A stretch of 64,000 nucleotides of DNA, from NCBI GenBank assembly GCA_019359245.1, contig JAHHHR010000028.1, positions 1 to 64,000 on the forward strand, read 5' to 3'. How positions within the stretch are numbered: the first letter of the stretch is position 1; every line of letters starts with the position of its first letter. The position numbers and the translations under genes were made by a program. The stretch comes from Nostoc desertorum CM1-VF14 (GTDB lineage: Bacteria; Cyanobacteriota; Cyanobacteriia; Cyanobacteriales; Nostocaceae). Below are positions 63,853 through 64,000 of the stretch, piece after piece. The notes beneath the pieces are model-generated. The model did no database searches, was not told where the DNA came from, and saw nothing but the letters and a program-made list of their open reading frames with translations.

Positions 63853-64000
63853 ATGGCAACAATTTTAAGGGATTGGAGTTACCGTTATCAGTAGCTGTAT
63901 GATGCTATCTCTCGTTTAGCACCCTTAAATATAGGTGGTGAAGCCCGTTTTCGGCGACTTGCTTTGCAAGGCTTAATAATTCATTCAGATACTCAGGTCT
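63853..64000 (+). pseudogene. class I methyltransferase start with in-frame UAG (partial)
   Basis: From the ATG at 63853 the frame reads MATILRDWSYRYQ, then TAG (63892-63894), then LYDAISRLAPLNIGGEARFRRLALQGLIIHSDTQV to the window end without a break. From memory, cyanobacterial UbiE/menG-like methyltransferases have Trp at this place (YRYQWLYDAISRLA), so TAG most simply comes from TGG. No good in-frame start follows within the window. The remaining domain is out of view, so it cannot be told whether only this position is damaged. Confidence 0.75.

Overview
The window comes from the chromosome of a filamentous, probably heterocyst-forming cyanobacterium of the Nostoc/Anabaena group. Evidence: the 3' end of psbA with the 16-residue D1 extension, a ferrochelatase carrying a chlorophyll-binding tail, a fused PyrF-PyrE, a DevBCA-type exporter, a CrhC-like helicase with a FAT motif, many HIP1 (GCGATCGC) sites and abundant Nostoc-type short repeats. 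No tRNA, rRNA or CRISPR array was recognised.

Layout. 0-11 kb is mostly housekeeping: psbA end, aroC, a decayed ABC-transporter remnant, a DUF3288 protein, clpC, an AI-2E-type permease, pyrFE with a cytochrome b-like protein, and trpB2. 11-22 kb is accessory and defence-like: a PAS kinase whose phospho-acceptor His is Asn, an AAA-like ATPase, a 21-bp-periodic repeat array, an NB-ARC/TPR (NLR-like) protein, a RecB-like nuclease, and an operon of XPB-like helicase, DUF790/Bax1-like nuclease and two antitoxin-like paralogues. 22.5-38.9 kb holds a large hybrid histidine kinase, a TPR protein, pgm, an orphan BsuBI/PstI endonuclease domain, an amidase/glucosaminidase fusion, dnaG, a YdcF protein, crhC-like helicase diverging from infC, small HTH and PAS proteins and a Crp-family regulator. 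38.9-41.6 kb is a repeat-rich gap with a complete IS4-family element. 41.6-46 kb is a TetR regulator diverging from devBCA, with two palindromic operator candidates between them.

The main discovery is at 46.1-55.9 kb. A yifB/comM-like Mg-chelatase ATPase gene is split, exactly in front of its Walker A motif, by an 8.28-kb element bounded by the 8-bp direct repeat TTGATTTT. Removing the element restores a 509-codon yifB frame. The element carries a Tn554-like tnpA-tnpB-tnpC module (two tyrosine recombinases and a DUF6262/TnpC-like protein), a double winged-helix protein, a KilA-N protein and a tightly coupled three-gene cargo operon headed by a TIGR04255 protein. The cargo function is unknown and is the best candidate for an undescribed, possibly defensive, system.

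56-64 kb returns to ordinary genes: DUF4394 exported protein, a restriction-endonuclease-like protein, YihY, DUF421, purB, DUF4126 and hemH. A class I methyltransferase reading frame with an in-frame UAG at codon 14 runs off the right edge.

All functional calls come from reading the translated sequence and recalled family features; no database search was run.
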